Shown here in pieces: positions 26,507-36,486 of a stretch of DNA of 64,000 nucleotides. How positions within the stretch are numbered: position 1 is the stretch's first letter; every line of letters starts with the position of its first letter. Origin of the DNA: Bradyrhizobium retamae (lineage in GTDB: Bacteria; Pseudomonadota; Alphaproteobacteria; Rhizobiales; Xanthobacteraceae). A program made the translations under genes and the position numbers. The DNA lies in the NCBI RefSeq assembly GCF_001440415.1, contig NZ_LLYA01000181.1:124001-188000 (forward strand). The letters run 5' to 3'. The notes beneath the pieces were generated by a model. The model was not told the origin of the DNA, did not search any database, and was given only the letters and a program-made list of their open reading frames with translations.

Positions 26507-27528
26507 CCGCGCTTCGCATGCGTGCCCGCGACTTTCTGACCGAAGATCAACTGGTCGCCGTACGCCAGCGCGTGACATGGAAGGGTGCAGCCCTGATCGC
26601 ACATGCGTGGGCGCTGATATTGGGATCGATTGCGCTGGTAGCGTGGTGGCCCAATCCGCTGACCTTTCTGCTCGCGGTCGGCATCATCGGCTCGCGCCAG
26701 CTCGGGCTTGCGATCCTGATGCATGACGGGGCGCATGGATGCCTGTCGGCAGATGAGAAAATCAACCTGACGCTCAGCCAGTGGTTCTGCGCCTATCCGA
26801 TCTTCGCCGAGACCCGCGCCTATCGGCGCTACCATCTCCAGCATCATGCGCGCACCCAGCAGGACGACGATCCCGATCTGATTTTGTCGGCGCCGTTCCC
26901 GATCACCAAGATGAGCTACCGCCGCAAATTCTTCCGCGATATCACTGGGCAGACCGGCTATCAGCAGCGCAAGGCGCAATTGTTGAATGCGCTTGGCCCA
27001 AAGGAATGGCCGCTTGCGCGGCGCGCCGCGCATTTCTGGGAAAAGCTCGGCCCGCAATTTGCAGCCAACGCGGTGTTGTTTGCTGGCCTCACCGCCGCCG
27101 GCATATGGTGGGCCTATCCGCTATTGTGGCTATTGCCGCTGCTCACCTGGCAGATGGTCATCACCCGCATTCGCAACATCGCCGAACACGCCGTCGTTCC
27201 CGATTCGAGCGATCCCTTGCGCAACACCCGCACCACGCGCGCGGGCTTTTTCGAGCGGTTGTTCATTGCACCGTATTACGTCAACTACCATCTCGAGCAT
27301 CATCTGTTGTTCTACGTGCCCTGCTACAACCTGCCGCGCGTCCACCGCATCCTTTCTGAAAGCCGATATGCGGACCGGATGGAGGTACAGCCGGGCTATG
27401 CCGCCGTGCTGCGGCTTGCGACCGCCAAGCCCGACCACAAGGACCGGCCCGGCAAGCTTGTAAGCAGCGTACGCCGCGCGCGGGCCGGCGCCGAAGTTGG
27501 TGGCGACCAGGCGGCGGGCGGCTTCTAG
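26503..27528 (+). CDS. fatty acid desaturase (membrane, tri-histidine box)
   Basis: This 341-residue integral membrane protein has the diiron histidine boxes H-D-G-A-H (74-78), H-L-Q-H-H (111-115) and H-L-E-H-H near 265. Several hydrophobic segments lie between them. It is predicted to insert double bonds in acyl chains or to oxidise a related lipid; position and substrate are unknown. It overlaps the TetR stop by 4 nt, marking a two-gene operon. Confidence 0.92.
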   Translation: MTALRMRARDFLTEDQLVAVRQRVTWKGAALIAHAWALILGSIALVAWWPNPLTFLLAVGIIGSRQLGLAILMHDGAHGCLSADEKINLTLSQWFCAYPIFAETRAYRRYHLQHHARTQQDDDPDLILSAPFPITKMSYRRKFFRDITGQTGYQQRKAQLLNALGPKEWPLARRAAHFWEKLGPQFAANAVLFAGLTAAGIWWAYPLLWLLPLLTWQMVITRIRNIAEHAVVPDSSDPLRNTRTTRAGFFERLFIAPYYVNYHLEHHLLFYVPCYNLPRVHRILSESRYADRMEVQPGYAAVLRLATAKPDHKDRPGKLVSSVRRARAGAEVGGDQAAGGF

Positions 27529-27581
27529 TGCGGTGATTGACGGTGGTGTAGCTTCCGTCGGCGACCAAGCGGAGCCAACGC

Positions 27582-28208
27582 ATGATTGATCCGGCCACAT
27601 TGATTACGTATGTCGCGGTTGTGCTTGGCTTTGTGTTCATTCCAGGCCCCGCGACGCTTCTCACGGTTGCGCGGGCAACGACTTCAGGCACCCCGGTTGG
27701 CATCGCCACGGGCGCCGGAATCGCGGCCGGCGACATGATTCACACCTTTATGGCGATCGTCGGTATCTCGGCGATCATTGCCGCTTCGGCCATGCTGTTC
27801 AGCATCATCAAGTACCTCGGCGCGGCCTATCTGGTTTACTTCGGCATTCGTGCCGTCCTCGAAAGGACGCCAGCAAATCTCGCGGCCGGCGCAATGCCGA
27901 TTTCAGCAGGAAAGGCATTTCGGCAAGCGATTTTGGCCGAGGTGCTAAACCCGAAGACGGCGCTTTTCTTCCTCGCGTTTCTCCCCCAGTTCGTACGGCC
28001 CGAGAATGGTTCGGTCATGCTCCAGCTCACGATTCTGGGGATCATCTTTGTTTTATTGGGGTTCGTCAGTACGACGGTTTTTGCAGTAGGCGCCGGAGGT
28101 CTCGGGACCTTCCTCCGCCGCAATCCTACGGTGCTGAAATGGCAGGGGAAGGCAATCGGCGGTCTCTACTGCGCTCTGGGTATCCGGCTGGCGCTACAAG
28201 AACGCTGA
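27582..28208 (+). CDS. LysE/RhtB family exporter
   Basis: This 208-residue protein has six predicted membrane segments. The N-terminal F-I-P-G-P-A-T-L-L-T-V-A-R and the central L-N-P-K-T-A-L-F-F-L motifs are those of LysE/RhtB amino-acid and homoserine-lactone exporters. The exported compound is unknown. It starts 53 bp after the desaturase with its own ATG, so it may be co-transcribed with it. Confidence 0.92.
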   Translation: MIDPATLITYVAVVLGFVFIPGPATLLTVARATTSGTPVGIATGAGIAAGDMIHTFMAIVGISAIIAASAMLFSIIKYLGAAYLVYFGIRAVLERTPANLAAGAMPISAGKAFRQAILAEVLNPKTALFFLAFLPQFVRPENGSVMLQLTILGIIFVLLGFVSTTVFAVGAGGLGTFLRRNPTVLKWQGKAIGGLYCALGIRLALQER

Positions 28209-28319
28209 TCTGATCCGGCCCATTGATGACCCGGAAACGGCCCGGCGATACCGCACCGCGGCTTGACATCCCGGCCCGCGTCAGTGTCTTACGGCCCCAA
28301 TCTTACGAGGGAGCACCGG

Positions 28320-29273
28320 ATGACGGCTGCATTTACATTTCCGGGGCAGGGGTCCCAGGCGGTCGGCATGGGCAAGGCCCTGGCGGAAGCCTTTCCGGCC
28401 GCGCGGGCTGTGTTCGACGAGGTTGATTCGGCGCTCGGCGAAAGGCTGACCGCAATCATCTGGGATGGCCCGGCCGAAACCCTCCAGCTCACTGAAAATG
28501 CCCAGCCGGCTCTGATGGCGGTTTCGATCGCCACGCTGCGCGTGCTGGAGACCGATGCGGGCTTTTCCGTCGGACGGGATGCGGCTTTTGTCGCCGGCCA
28601 TTCGCTCGGCGAATATTCCGCGCTGTCCGCGGCCGGCAGCCTCAGCATCAGCGATACCGCCCGCCTGCTGCGCACCCGTGGTCTTGCAATGCAAAAGGCG
28701 GTGCCGGTCGGCGCCGGCGCGATGGCGGCACTGCTTGGGCTCGACTATGAGGCGGCGATGGCCGTCGCCAAAGAAGCCGCGCAAGGGCAGGTCTGTCAGG
28801 CCGCCAACGACAATGGCGGCGGGCAGGTGGTGGTGTCCGGCGACAAGGCGGCTGTCGACCGCGCCGTGGAAATCGCCAAAACCAAAGGCGCCAAGCGTGC
28901 AATGCTGCTGCCGGTGTCCGCGCCATTCCATTGCAAGCTGATGCAGCCCGCCGCCGATGCGATGGCAGAGGCGCTTGCAGGTGTAACGATCAAGACGCCG
29001 GCCTCGCCGCTGGTGGCGAACGTGCTGGCGGCGCCGATCACCGATCCCGACGAGATTCGCCGCCGCCTGATCGAGCAGGTCACCGGCACCGTGCGCTGGC
29101 GCGAGTCGGTGGCCTATATGGCAGCACATGGCGTCACGCGGTTCTTCGAAATCGGTGCCGGCAAGGTGCTGAGCGGGCTGGTCAAGCGGATCGCCGACGG
29201 CGCGGTCGGCGTGGCGATCGGGGGACCCAACGATATTGCCGCCGCGAAGGACGCATTGGCGGCGTCGGCCTAA
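28320..29273 (+). CDS. fabD: malonyl CoA-acyl carrier protein transacylase
   Basis: FabD transfers malonyl groups from CoA to ACP for fatty acid elongation. This 317-residue form has FPGQGSQ near the start, and GHSLGEYSA with nucleophile Ser95. The catalytic His lies in the APFHCKLM segment. The ATG at 28320 is chosen over an upstream in-frame ATG because family members start at (M)xxAFxFPGQGSQ. GAGGGAG precedes it. First gene of the fab cluster. Confidence 0.97.
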   Translation: MTAAFTFPGQGSQAVGMGKALAEAFPAARAVFDEVDSALGERLTAIIWDGPAETLQLTENAQPALMAVSIATLRVLETDAGFSVGRDAAFVAGHSLGEYSALSAAGSLSISDTARLLRTRGLAMQKAVPVGAGAMAALLGLDYEAAMAVAKEAAQGQVCQAANDNGGGQVVVSGDKAAVDRAVEIAKTKGAKRAMLLPVSAPFHCKLMQPAADAMAEALAGVTIKTPASPLVANVLAAPITDPDEIRRRLIEQVTGTVRWRESVAYMAAHGVTRFFEIGAGKVLSGLVKRIADGAVGVAIGGPNDIAAAKDALAASA

Positions 29274-29295
29274 AAGCTCCCGGAAGGAGACATTG

Positions 29296-30033
29296 ATGTT
29301 CGATTTAACTGGCAGGACGGCGCTGGTGACCGGCGCGACCGGCGGCATCGGCGGTGCGATCGCGCAGGCGTTGCATGGTCAAGGCGCGACGGTGGCGATC
29401 TCCGGCACGCGTCGCGAGGTGCTGGATTCGTTTGCCGCCAAGCTTGGCGAACGCGTCCACGTGCTGCCGTGCAACCTTTCCGACAGCGCGGAGGTCGAGG
29501 CGCTGGTGCCCGCGGCGGAAGCTGCGATGGGGCAGGTCGATATCCTGATCGCCAATGCTGGTATCACGCGCGACAATCTGTTTGTTCAGTTGCGTGACGA
29601 GGATTGGGACGACGTCATCAACGTCAACCTGACTGCGACCTTCCGTCTTGCCCGCGCTGCAACCAAGCTGATGATGCGCAAGCGCTTCGGCCGGATCATA
29701 GCGATCACCTCGATCGTCGGCGTGACCGGCAACCCCGGCCAGGCCAACTACACTGCGTCGAAGGCCGGAATCATCGGCCTGATCAAGACGCTGGGTGCGG
29801 AGTACGCCAAGCGCAACGTGACCGCCAATTGCATCGCGCCGGGATTCATCAAGACGCCGATGACCGACGCGCTCAACGACAAGCAGCGCGAGACCATCCT
29901 GGCGAAGGTTCCTGCGGCGCGGCTGGGGACACCGGAGGACATCGCGGCGGCAGCCGTCTATCTCGCCTCCAACGAGGCGGCCTACGTCACCGGCCAGACG
30001 ATTCACGTCAACGGCGGAATGGCCATGATTTGA
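29296..30033 (+). CDS. fabG: 3-oxoacyl-[acyl-carrier-protein] reductase
   Basis: FabG is the NADPH-dependent ketoreductase of fatty acid elongation. The 245-residue SDR protein has TGATGGIGG at residues 12-20, Ser139, Tyr152 (N-Y-T-A-S-K) and Lys156. GGAAGGAGA lies before the ATG at 29296. It follows fabD by 22 bp and is probably co-transcribed with it. Confidence 0.96.
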   Translation: MFDLTGRTALVTGATGGIGGAIAQALHGQGATVAISGTRREVLDSFAAKLGERVHVLPCNLSDSAEVEALVPAAEAAMGQVDILIANAGITRDNLFVQLRDEDWDDVINVNLTATFRLARAATKLMMRKRFGRIIAITSIVGVTGNPGQANYTASKAGIIGLIKTLGAEYAKRNVTANCIAPGFIKTPMTDALNDKQRETILAKVPAARLGTPEDIAAAAVYLASNEAAYVTGQTIHVNGGMAMI

Positions 30034-30335
30034 GCGAGTTGTTGCCCTGATCTATGCGGCCAAAGGCCGTGGTCCGGGGCTGGTGAGGCTTGTAGTCAAG
30101 GCTAGGGAAGTATGGTAACCGAACCCCCGACGGATGGGCAACAAGGCCATTGCAGGATTTTGAAACCCTGTATATTGGCGTGGCGACGCCTGCCGTTCGC
30201 CGGGGCTTTGTCGGCTACCACCGGGCCGAATCAAGACTATGCGCGATAGCGAAGGAAGTTTAACGACCACGATAGCTCGTAGCGTCTCTGTAGCGTCTTG
30301 GGGTCGGGTCCAATGGAACAAGCACGAGGTTAAAG
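30034..30335. other. fabG-acpP intergenic region
   Basis: About 300 bp with no gene. A weak promoter-like pair on the plus strand, TTGCAG (30150-30155) and TATATT (30171-30176) with 15-nt spacing, could give acpP its own strong expression, leaving a long leader. Confidence 0.35.
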
Positions 30336-30575
30336 ATGAGTGAGATTGGCGAGCGGGTTAAGAAGATTGTGGTCGAGCACCTCGGTGTTGAACCCGATAA
30401 GGTTGTCGACAACGCAAGTTTCATCGACGACCTCGGCGCCGACAGCCTCGACACCGTCGAGCTTGTGATGGCATTTGAAGAAGAGTTCGGCTGTGAAATC
30501 CCCGATGACGCCGCCGAGACGATTTTGACCGTCGGCGACGCGACGAAGTTTCTCGAGAAGAACGCTAAGAGCTGA
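30336..30575 (+). CDS. acpP: acyl carrier protein
   Basis: This 79-residue acidic protein has Ser37 in G-A-D-S-L-D, the site of 4'-phosphopantetheine attachment. It carries the growing acyl chain for the fab enzymes. It has the usual length and helix pattern. AAAG precedes the ATG. Confidence 0.98.
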   Translation: MSEIGERVKKIVVEHLGVEPDKVVDNASFIDDLGADSLDTVELVMAFEEEFGCEIPDDAAETILTVGDATKFLEKNAKS

Positions 30576-30671
30576 CGTCCCGGGCGGGTAGAGACAGAGC
30601 CGGACGGGCCGTCATCAAACGGTCCCCCGGTTTCTTGTTTTGGGCCATCGGTTTCGGGCTGGAGTTTTGAC

Positions 30672-31937
30672 ATGAGGCGGGTTGTCGTCACGGGGCTGGG
30701 CATGGTTACGCCGCTCGGCTGCGGCGTTGACACAACGTGGACGCGTATCCTCAACGGCCAGAGCGGCGCCAAGAAGATCGACACGTTCGAAGTCGCCGAC
30801 CTCGCCAGCCAGATCGCCTGCGTGATTCCGCGTGGCGACGGCTCTGATGGTACTTTCAATCCCGATCAGTGGATGGAGCCGAAGGAACAGCGCAAGGTCG
30901 ACGACTTCATCATCTTTGCGATGGCTGCGGCGCGCCAGGCGCTCGACGACGCCAACTGGCATCCGGCGACCGAAGAAGACAAATGCGCCAGCGGCACCCT
31001 GATCGGTTCGGGGATCGGCGGCCTGTCCGGCATCGCCGAGACGTCGCTGCTGTTAAAGGAACGCGGGCCGCGCAGGGTTTCGCCGTTCTTCATTCCGGGG
31101 CGGCTGATCAATCTCGCTTCCGGTTATGTATCGATCGAGCACGGCCTCAAGGGCCCCAATCATTCCGTGGTCACGGCCTGTTCGACCGGCGCGCATGCGA
31201 TCGGCGATGGTGCCCGCCTCATTGCGCTCGGCGATGCCGACGTGATGGTCGCGGGCGGCACGGAATCGCCGATCTGCCGGCTGGGGATGGCCGGATTCTG
31301 CGCGGCGCGCGCGCTCTCGACCGGCTTCAACGACGCCCCGCAAAAGGCCTCGCGGCCCTACGACAAGGACCGCGACGGATTCGTCATGGGCGAGGGCGCC
31401 GGCGTCGTGGTGCTCGAGGAATATGAGCACGCGAAAAAGCGCGGTGCGCGAATCTATTGCGAAGTGATCGGCTATGGCCTGTCGGGCGACGCCTATCACA
31501 TCACCTCGCCGTCGCCGGATGGCGATGGTGGCTTCCGCAGCATGAGCGCGGCGATCAAGCGCGCCGGCATAGCCGTATCGGATATCGACTACATCAACGC
31601 CCACGGAACTTCGACGCAGATCGGCGACGAGATCGAACTCGGCGCGGTGGAGCGTCTGCTCGGCAACGCCGCCTCCAAGGTGTCGATGTCATCGACCAAG
31701 TCGTCGACCGGGCATCTGCTCGGCGCTGCCGGTGCGATCGAGGCCATTTTCAGTATCCTTGCGATTCGCGATAACATTGCTCCACCGACCATCAATTTGG
31801 AAAATCCGTCGGTGCAAACGGCGATCGATCTGGTGCCGCAGACCGCGCGCAAGCGCGAGATTAACGTCGCGCTGTCGAATTCCTTCGGTTTCGGGGGGAC
31901 CAACGCCTCCGTGATCATTCGGCGCGTGGCCGACTAG
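30672..31937 (+). CDS. fabF: beta-ketoacyl-ACP synthase II
   Basis: FabF condenses malonyl-ACP with acyl-ACP. The 421-residue protein has Cys170 in TACSTGAHA, His311 in NAHGTST and His348 in STGHLLGAAG, the Cys-His-His triad of elongating KAS enzymes. C-terminal SNSFGFGGTNAS is the conserved final motif. It follows acpP by 96 bp in the cluster. Confidence 0.97.
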   Translation: MRRVVVTGLGMVTPLGCGVDTTWTRILNGQSGAKKIDTFEVADLASQIACVIPRGDGSDGTFNPDQWMEPKEQRKVDDFIIFAMAAARQALDDANWHPATEEDKCASGTLIGSGIGGLSGIAETSLLLKERGPRRVSPFFIPGRLINLASGYVSIEHGLKGPNHSVVTACSTGAHAIGDGARLIALGDADVMVAGGTESPICRLGMAGFCAARALSTGFNDAPQKASRPYDKDRDGFVMGEGAGVVVLEEYEHAKKRGARIYCEVIGYGLSGDAYHITSPSPDGDGGFRSMSAAIKRAGIAVSDIDYINAHGTSTQIGDEIELGAVERLLGNAASKVSMSSTKSSTGHLLGAAGAIEAIFSILAIRDNIAPPTINLENPSVQTAIDLVPQTARKREINVALSNSFGFGGTNASVIIRRVAD

Positions 31938-32063
31938 CAAAGTGTTTAGAGCGACTCCACCGTTTTGCCGTATTCGGCGATGACTTCTACATGCGGGCGT
32001 ATGCTATCGGCTGGGCAGGGATTGCCGAGTCGCGATTGAACCGACAGGATTCAGGTTGCATCG

Positions 32064-33347
32064 ATGAGTGAGAGGCCGCCCATTTCACCACGAAGCCCGC
32101 GCGCTGCGTTGGAGCCCGAGCAGGTGCCGCCGCCGCCGAAGCGGTCGGAGCGTGCCCGCAATCCATTCGTGGTGGTCGGCAATGCCATCTTCACTCTCCT
32201 GATCATTCTGATGATTGGGGTGGGAGCGGTGTACTATTACGGCAGACAAATCCTGGAAACGCCCGGCCCGCTGAAGGAAGACAAGATCGTCAACATTCCC
32301 TCGCGTGCCGGAAAGCGCGACATCGCCGACGCGCTGCTGCGCGAAGGCGTGATCAACGTCAATCCCTGGGTATTCATCGGCGGCGTGTTTGCGCTGAAGG
32401 CGAGCTCCGACCTCAAGCCCGGCGAATATTCCTTCCAGAAGAACGCCAGCCTGCGCGACGTCATCGCCACCATCGTCGAAGGCAAGGTGGTGCAGCATGC
32501 CGTCACCATTCCGGAAGGTCTGACCTCCGAACAGATCGTGACGCGGCTCCTCGACAACGACATCTTCGCCGGCTCCGTTCGGGAAATACCCCGCGAAGGC
32601 ACGTTGCTGCCCGAAACCTACAAGTTTCCGCGCGGCACCACGCGCGAGCAGGTGATCCAGCGCATGCAGCAGACCCAGAAGCGGGTGCTCACGGAAATCT
32701 GGGAGCGCCGCAACCCGGACGTTCCGGTCAGGTCGCTGGATCAACTCATCACGCTGGCCTCGATCATCGAGAAGGAAACCGGCCGGGCCGACGAGCGCAG
32801 CCGCGTGGCGGCGGTATTCGCCAATCGCCTGCGGCAAAGGATCAAGCTGCAGTCGGATCCGACGATCATCTATGGCCTCGTCGGCGGTAAGGGAACGCTG
32901 GGCCGGCCGATCAAGCGCTCCGAGATTACGCAGCCGTCGCCCTACAACACCTATGTGATTGACGGTTTGCCGCCCGGGCCGATCGCCAATCCGGGCCGCG
33001 CCTCGCTCGAAGCCGCCGCCAACCCGGCACGCACGCGCGACCTGTTCTTCGTGGCTGATGGAACGGGTGGGCACGCCTTTACCGAGACCTACGACCAGCA
33101 CCAGAAGAACGTTGCCAAGCTGCGGTCGCTGGAAAAGCAGATTCAGAACGACACTGTCGAACCATCGGAGGACGCGCCGCCGCCGACGGCGGCCGGAGCA
33201 CCGGCCGATACCAATCCAACAGCGACGACGCCGCGGCCGGCAGCGCCGGCTAAAAAGCCGCCCGCTCGTCCTCCGGCACCTGCAACCGCGCCGGCCCGCC
33301 AGGGCGCCGCGCAATCGACCACGACGCCGCCGGTGGTTCAGCGCTGA
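32064..33347 (+). CDS. mltG: endolytic transglycosylase MltG
   Basis: MltG is an inner-membrane lytic transglycosylase that cuts nascent peptidoglycan strands. This 427-residue form has a proline-rich cytoplasmic start, one transmembrane helix at about 37-58, a LysM-like domain, then the YceG domain with L-A-S-I-I-E-K-E-T-G holding the catalytic Glu. A Pro/Ala/Thr-rich tail of about 70 residues follows, likely disordered. Its place after fabF matches many alphaproteobacteria. Confidence 0.95.
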   Translation: MSERPPISPRSPRAALEPEQVPPPPKRSERARNPFVVVGNAIFTLLIILMIGVGAVYYYGRQILETPGPLKEDKIVNIPSRAGKRDIADALLREGVINVNPWVFIGGVFALKASSDLKPGEYSFQKNASLRDVIATIVEGKVVQHAVTIPEGLTSEQIVTRLLDNDIFAGSVREIPREGTLLPETYKFPRGTTREQVIQRMQQTQKRVLTEIWERRNPDVPVRSLDQLITLASIIEKETGRADERSRVAAVFANRLRQRIKLQSDPTIIYGLVGGKGTLGRPIKRSEITQPSPYNTYVIDGLPPGPIANPGRASLEAAANPARTRDLFFVADGTGGHAFTETYDQHQKNVAKLRSLEKQIQNDTVEPSEDAPPPTAAGAPADTNPTATTPRPAAPAKKPPARPPAPATAPARQGAAQSTTTPPVVQR

Positions 33348-33474
33348 CGCCCGCCAGTCGCGAAGGCGTTCCAGGCCGCAGCCGAAACGCAATTCCACTT
33401 TGGCGGAAATCGGCTTATGGTCCCGCCATTCATTTCGAGTCTCGAAATCCCTGTCTTTTGGAAAGTGTTACGCG

Positions 33475-34362
33475 ATGGCGCTATCGAGCATGACCGGTTT
33501 TGCCCGGAGCCACGGCGCCAGCGGCCCCTATACGTTCGAATGGGAACTGAAGTCCGTCAACGCCAAGGGCTTTGATTTGCGCCTGCGCCTGCCGCCCGGC
33601 TGGGACGAACTGGAGGCCTTTGCCAAGAAACGCGCCGGCGAGGTGCTGTCGCGGGGCACGGTGTATGCCAACCTCAACGTCAAGCGCGCCAACGCGGTTT
33701 CGACCGTGCGCATCAATGAAGACGTGCTCGCCTCGATCGTGAAGGTCGCAGGCGTGCTCGCCGGCAAGATCGACGCGGTGGCGCCCAGCATCGACGGACT
33801 GCTCGGCATCAAGGGTGTCATCGAGGTGGTCGAACCCGAAAGCGATGAGGCGGAGGACAAGGCGGCAAAGGATGCGGCGGCGGCCGCCTTCGAGCAGGCG
33901 CTTGGCCATCTCGTCGAGATGCGCCGCCGCGAGGGCGTGACGCTCGGGAAAATCCTGATCCAGCGCATGGATGAAATCGAAAGATTGGCGAAAAAGGCCG
34001 AGGCTGCGCCCGGCCGCAAGCCGGAGGCGATCAGGGCCCGCCTGGCCGAGCAGGTGGCGGCGCTGCTGGAGACTTCCGAACGCTTCGATCCTGACCGGCT
34101 CAATCAGGAAGCGATCCTGATTGCGACCAAGGCCGACATTCGCGAAGAGCTCGACCGCATTGCCTCGCACGTCGCGCAGGCCCGCGAGATGATCGGCAAG
34201 GGTGGCCCGGTCGGGCGGCGGCTCGATTTCCTCGCCCAGGAATTCAATCGCGAGGTCAACACCTGCTGCTCCAAATCGAACGATCTGGAATTGACCCAGA
34301 CCGGGCTCGAGATGAAAAACGTGGTCGAGCAATTCCGCGAGCAGGTCCAGAATCTGGAGTGA
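33475..34362 (+). CDS. YicC family endoribonuclease-like protein
   Basis: This 295-residue protein begins MALSSMTGFARS, the conserved YicC N-terminus, and ends with N-T-C-C-S-K and N-V-V-E-Q-F-R-E-Q-V-Q-N-L-E. YicC proteins are RNA-cleaving enzymes linked to small-RNA turnover in E. coli. The frame is open further upstream across the end of mltG, but that part is unlike the family. It ends 3 bp before gmk. Confidence 0.94.
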   Translation: MALSSMTGFARSHGASGPYTFEWELKSVNAKGFDLRLRLPPGWDELEAFAKKRAGEVLSRGTVYANLNVKRANAVSTVRINEDVLASIVKVAGVLAGKIDAVAPSIDGLLGIKGVIEVVEPESDEAEDKAAKDAAAAAFEQALGHLVEMRRREGVTLGKILIQRMDEIERLAKKAEAAPGRKPEAIRARLAEQVAALLETSERFDPDRLNQEAILIATKADIREELDRIASHVAQAREMIGKGGPVGRRLDFLAQEFNREVNTCCSKSNDLELTQTGLEMKNVVEQFREQVQNLE

Positions 34363-34365
34363 CCG

Positions 34366-35019
<654 letters not shown>

Positions 35020-35037
35020 CTGCCGCTTGGACTTCGG

Positions 35038-36138
35038 TTACGTCTGCGCGCTGCGGGCGAGCCGGGCCAGCATTTCCGTAACCTGCTGATCACGCTCTCG
35101 CTCCTGAGGGACGCGCGCTCGTTCCTGCGGTGCCCGCACTCGCTCCTGAGGTATGCGCGCTCGTTCTTGCGGTACGCGTACTCGTTCCTGGGGTGCGCGG
35201 GCGCGCTCCTGCGGCACGCGGGGCCGCTCCTTGGGCACGCGGGTATGCTGCACAGCGCCGGTGCGCCGCAGCCGGGCGTCTTCATCGTGGAACACCGGCG
35301 GCGCGGGACGTTTGGTGCGGGCGGCATCCCACATCGCATGTCGCTTGCGGCGCATGGCGCGGCGCGCCCGCATGCGCCCGATCCTGACGATCGCGCTGAC
35401 CGTGAGGCCGGCGAGCGCCAGTGCTGCCGCCATCACCAAAAGCAGCTTCTGCAGTGAGGCGGTTGGCTTTGCCGGTTCTGCCGCGAGAGGCGCAGTCTGA
35501 TCCGCAGCGGGCTGTTGCACTTCCTCCGCCTGCACCGGCTGGTTTGCGGGCGTGGCGGCGGCAGCGACTTGGAGATTGGTAGGATTTGTCGAAGCGCTCG
35601 CGGCGGGCGCGTCGTTCCACCGCATCGTCGCCAGCGGCGCCGGCGCCAGCACGTTCGGCATGTTTGCGCGTGGGCCGTTTTGATCGGTGGGCGCAGCGCC
35701 AGCCGTTTGCGGCTCGGCTTTGGCGGGCGGATTTTGCTCGGCGCGGGCTTGCTGGGCAACCCATTCGGCGCGCGCGTCGTCGAACGACTTGCGCGTCTCC
35801 ATTTGCGGCGGCACTTCGGCCGAAGACGCCGCCGGCACCGACTGCGGCGGCGCGGCACGCGCGAACTTGTCGTCGGCCTTCTCGTTCTCCTCGCGCAGAT
35901 ACCAGCATTGACGTCTCGTCGTGCGGTCGATGCGATAATACCAATGGCTGCCCGAGGGTGTGGCCCCCTTCGGCGCGGACAGGCAGTTGTCGGCTGCGGC
36001 CTGGCTCGCTCGCGTTCTGGCTTCCGCTACCTGCTGCTCGGCCGACTGCGCCCGGAGATCCGTCACGGTGGCCAGATTTGTACCTGCCACAATGCAGGCA
36101 AGGAGAGCCGGGACGAATTTCATGGAACGGTACGACAT
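35038..36138 (-). CDS. exported protein with C-terminal RVPQERA heptapeptide repeats
   Basis: This 366-residue protein has a signal peptide (residues 6-30), an Ala/Pro-rich middle, one transmembrane segment around 232-252 (LLLVMAAALALAGLTVSAIV), a basic stretch, and seven 7-residue repeats R-[VAI]-P-Q-E-R-[AVE]. With a signal peptide and a later helix, the repeat tail would be cytoplasmic. The N-terminal 60-70 residues include S-H-W-Y-Y-R-I-D-R-x-T-R-R-Q-C-W-Y, a motif common in rhizobial hypothetical proteins. Function is unknown. The upstream GGGGA site supports the ATG at 36138. Confidence 0.75.
   Translation of the reverse strand: MSYRSMKFVPALLACIVAGTNLATVTDLRAQSAEQQVAEARTRASQAAADNCLSAPKGATPSGSHWYYRIDRTTRRQCWYLREENEKADDKFARAAPPQSVPAASSAEVPPQMETRKSFDDARAEWVAQQARAEQNPPAKAEPQTAGAAPTDQNGPRANMPNVLAPAPLATMRWNDAPAASASTNPTNLQVAAAATPANQPVQAEEVQQPAADQTAPLAAEPAKPTASLQKLLLVMAAALALAGLTVSAIVRIGRMRARRAMRRKRHAMWDAARTKRPAPPVFHDEDARLRRTGAVQHTRVPKERPRVPQERARAPQERVRVPQERARIPQERVRAPQERARVPQERERDQQVTEMLARLARSAQT
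35095..35241 (-). repeat. seven 21-bp tandem repeats encoding heptapeptides
   Basis: The 147 bp encode seven copies of R-x-P-x-E-R-x, each 21 bp. DNA copies are similar but not identical. The period is a multiple of three, so copy-number changes keep the frame. Confidence 0.8.
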
Positions 36139-36486
36139 CTACATCCCCGGCAACGCTACGCTACACGACGCTTGATGCGCCCAATCTGGTCAGAGACTTG
36201 GGTCGCAATGAGCCGCAATTTCGGAGCGGATGGGGTATAATTGCGGCTCGCGCGCCGCCTCATATGTGGCGGGCTAAGCTCATGAAAAAGCGGTGGAAAA
36301 CAGCGGCCTTTCTTTGGGTTGAAAGCGCTACTGTTTAGAAGCGGTCCAGCGTCCGGTGCATCCATCGGATCGCACGAATGAGCCGGTGCGGGGGGGGGGC
36401 AGCCTTATGCCGGTGCTCTGATACGCATGGTTGTTTCAACAGATGTGGCCGGCGCCGGATAGGACATTGCGATCTCGCGGCGCGGG
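36139..36486. other. gene-poor stretch with a G10 tract
   Basis: No credible gene is visible in this stretch after the heptapeptide-repeat gene. It contains a run of ten G at 36390-36399. Long G runs are unusual here and may be slippage-prone. Confidence 0.5.

Noticed and set aside
32085..33398. Minus-strand frame antisense to mltG
   Set aside because: Arg-rich, domain-free shadow of a well-supported gene.
35095..35241. Possible CRISPR array
   Set aside because: The 21-bp units are contiguous with no spacers and encode in-frame heptapeptides; no cas genes are present.
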